Positions 5,049 through 5,093 of a stretch of DNA of 5,093 nucleotides are shown piece after piece. The notes below the pieces were generated by a model. That model was not told the origin of the DNA and did no database searches. It worked only from the letters and a program-made list of their open reading frames with translations. How positions within the stretch are numbered: the stretch's first letter is position 1; each line of letters starts with the position of its first letter. A program made the translations under genes and the position numbers. Source of the stretch: Candidatus Thorarchaeota archaeon SMTZ1-83 (lineage in GTDB: Archaea > Asgardarchaeota > Thorarchaeia > Thorarchaeales > Thorarchaeaceae); NCBI GenBank assembly GCA_001563325.1, contig LRSK01000188.1:1-5093 (forward strand), given 5' to 3'.

Positions 5049-5093
5049 CTACGGTATTGGTTTCTCCTTATGCAGCTCGTGTGGGTCTTCACC
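5049..5093 (-). CDS. Possible C-terminal tail of a leftward gene entering from the right edge
   Basis: On the minus strand one frame enters from the window edge and reads GEDPHELHKEKPIP before a TAG at 5051-5049. The charged, proline-containing tail is what a soluble protein's end could look like. It would stop 9 nt from the UroD-like gene, the same spacing as the other convergent pair at 2159-2167. Only 14 codons are visible and other frames are also open over this length, so the call rests on context and is weak. Confidence 0.28.
   Translation of the reverse strand, partial: GEDPHELHKEKPIP

Overview
The window looks like an ordinary stretch of an archaeal chromosome, probably from an anaerobic sediment-type lineage. 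The evidence is an A/T-rich archaeal-type TATA element (TTTAAATA) upstream of a strong Shine-Dalgarno (SD) and a TTG start, short leaders, tightly packed genes, and gene families (UroD-like methyltransferase, L-2-amino-thiazoline-4-carboxylate (ATC)-hydrolase-like protein, zinc MDR dehydrogenase) that are frequent in uncultured archaea. Composition is close to half G+C by eye. An Asgard/Thorarchaeota-like or Bathyarchaeota-like source is possible, but the phylum cannot be fixed from these genes. No rRNA, tRNA, CRISPR array, insertion sequence or phage gene was seen.

Layout. Positions 1-1294 hold a leftward two-gene unit: a calcineurin-like metallophosphoesterase (365-1294, TTG start) and, 2 nt after its stop, the N-terminal 120 codons of a probable membrane protein that runs off the left edge. 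A 90-nt divergent promoter region (1295-1384) separates this unit from a rightward nucleotidyltransferase-fold protein (1385-2158). That gene converges, with only 9 nt between the stop codons, on a second leftward unit: a zinc-dependent medium-chain dehydrogenase (2715-3779) followed 28 nt later by an ATC-hydrolase-like protein (2168-2686). A 129-nt divergent promoter region (3780-3908) leads to a rightward UroD/MtaA-type protein (3909-5039). The last 54 nt may contain the C-terminal tail of a further leftward gene, but this is weak.

How the genes may work together. The dehydrogenase and the ATC-hydrolase-like protein are very probably co-transcribed, and the UroD-like protein is fired from the same intergenic region. 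This suggests, without proving it, one small-molecule catabolic module: oxidation of an alcohol or polyol, handling of a small (possibly S/N-containing) substrate, and methyl-group or corrinoid chemistry. The phosphoesterase/membrane-protein pair and the nucleotidyltransferase-like gene are uncharacterised family members whose substrates cannot be read from the sequence. There is no gene-free stretch longer than 300 nt. No strong sign of a new defence or mobile system was found; the most unusual items are motif substitutions in otherwise recognisable enzymes.
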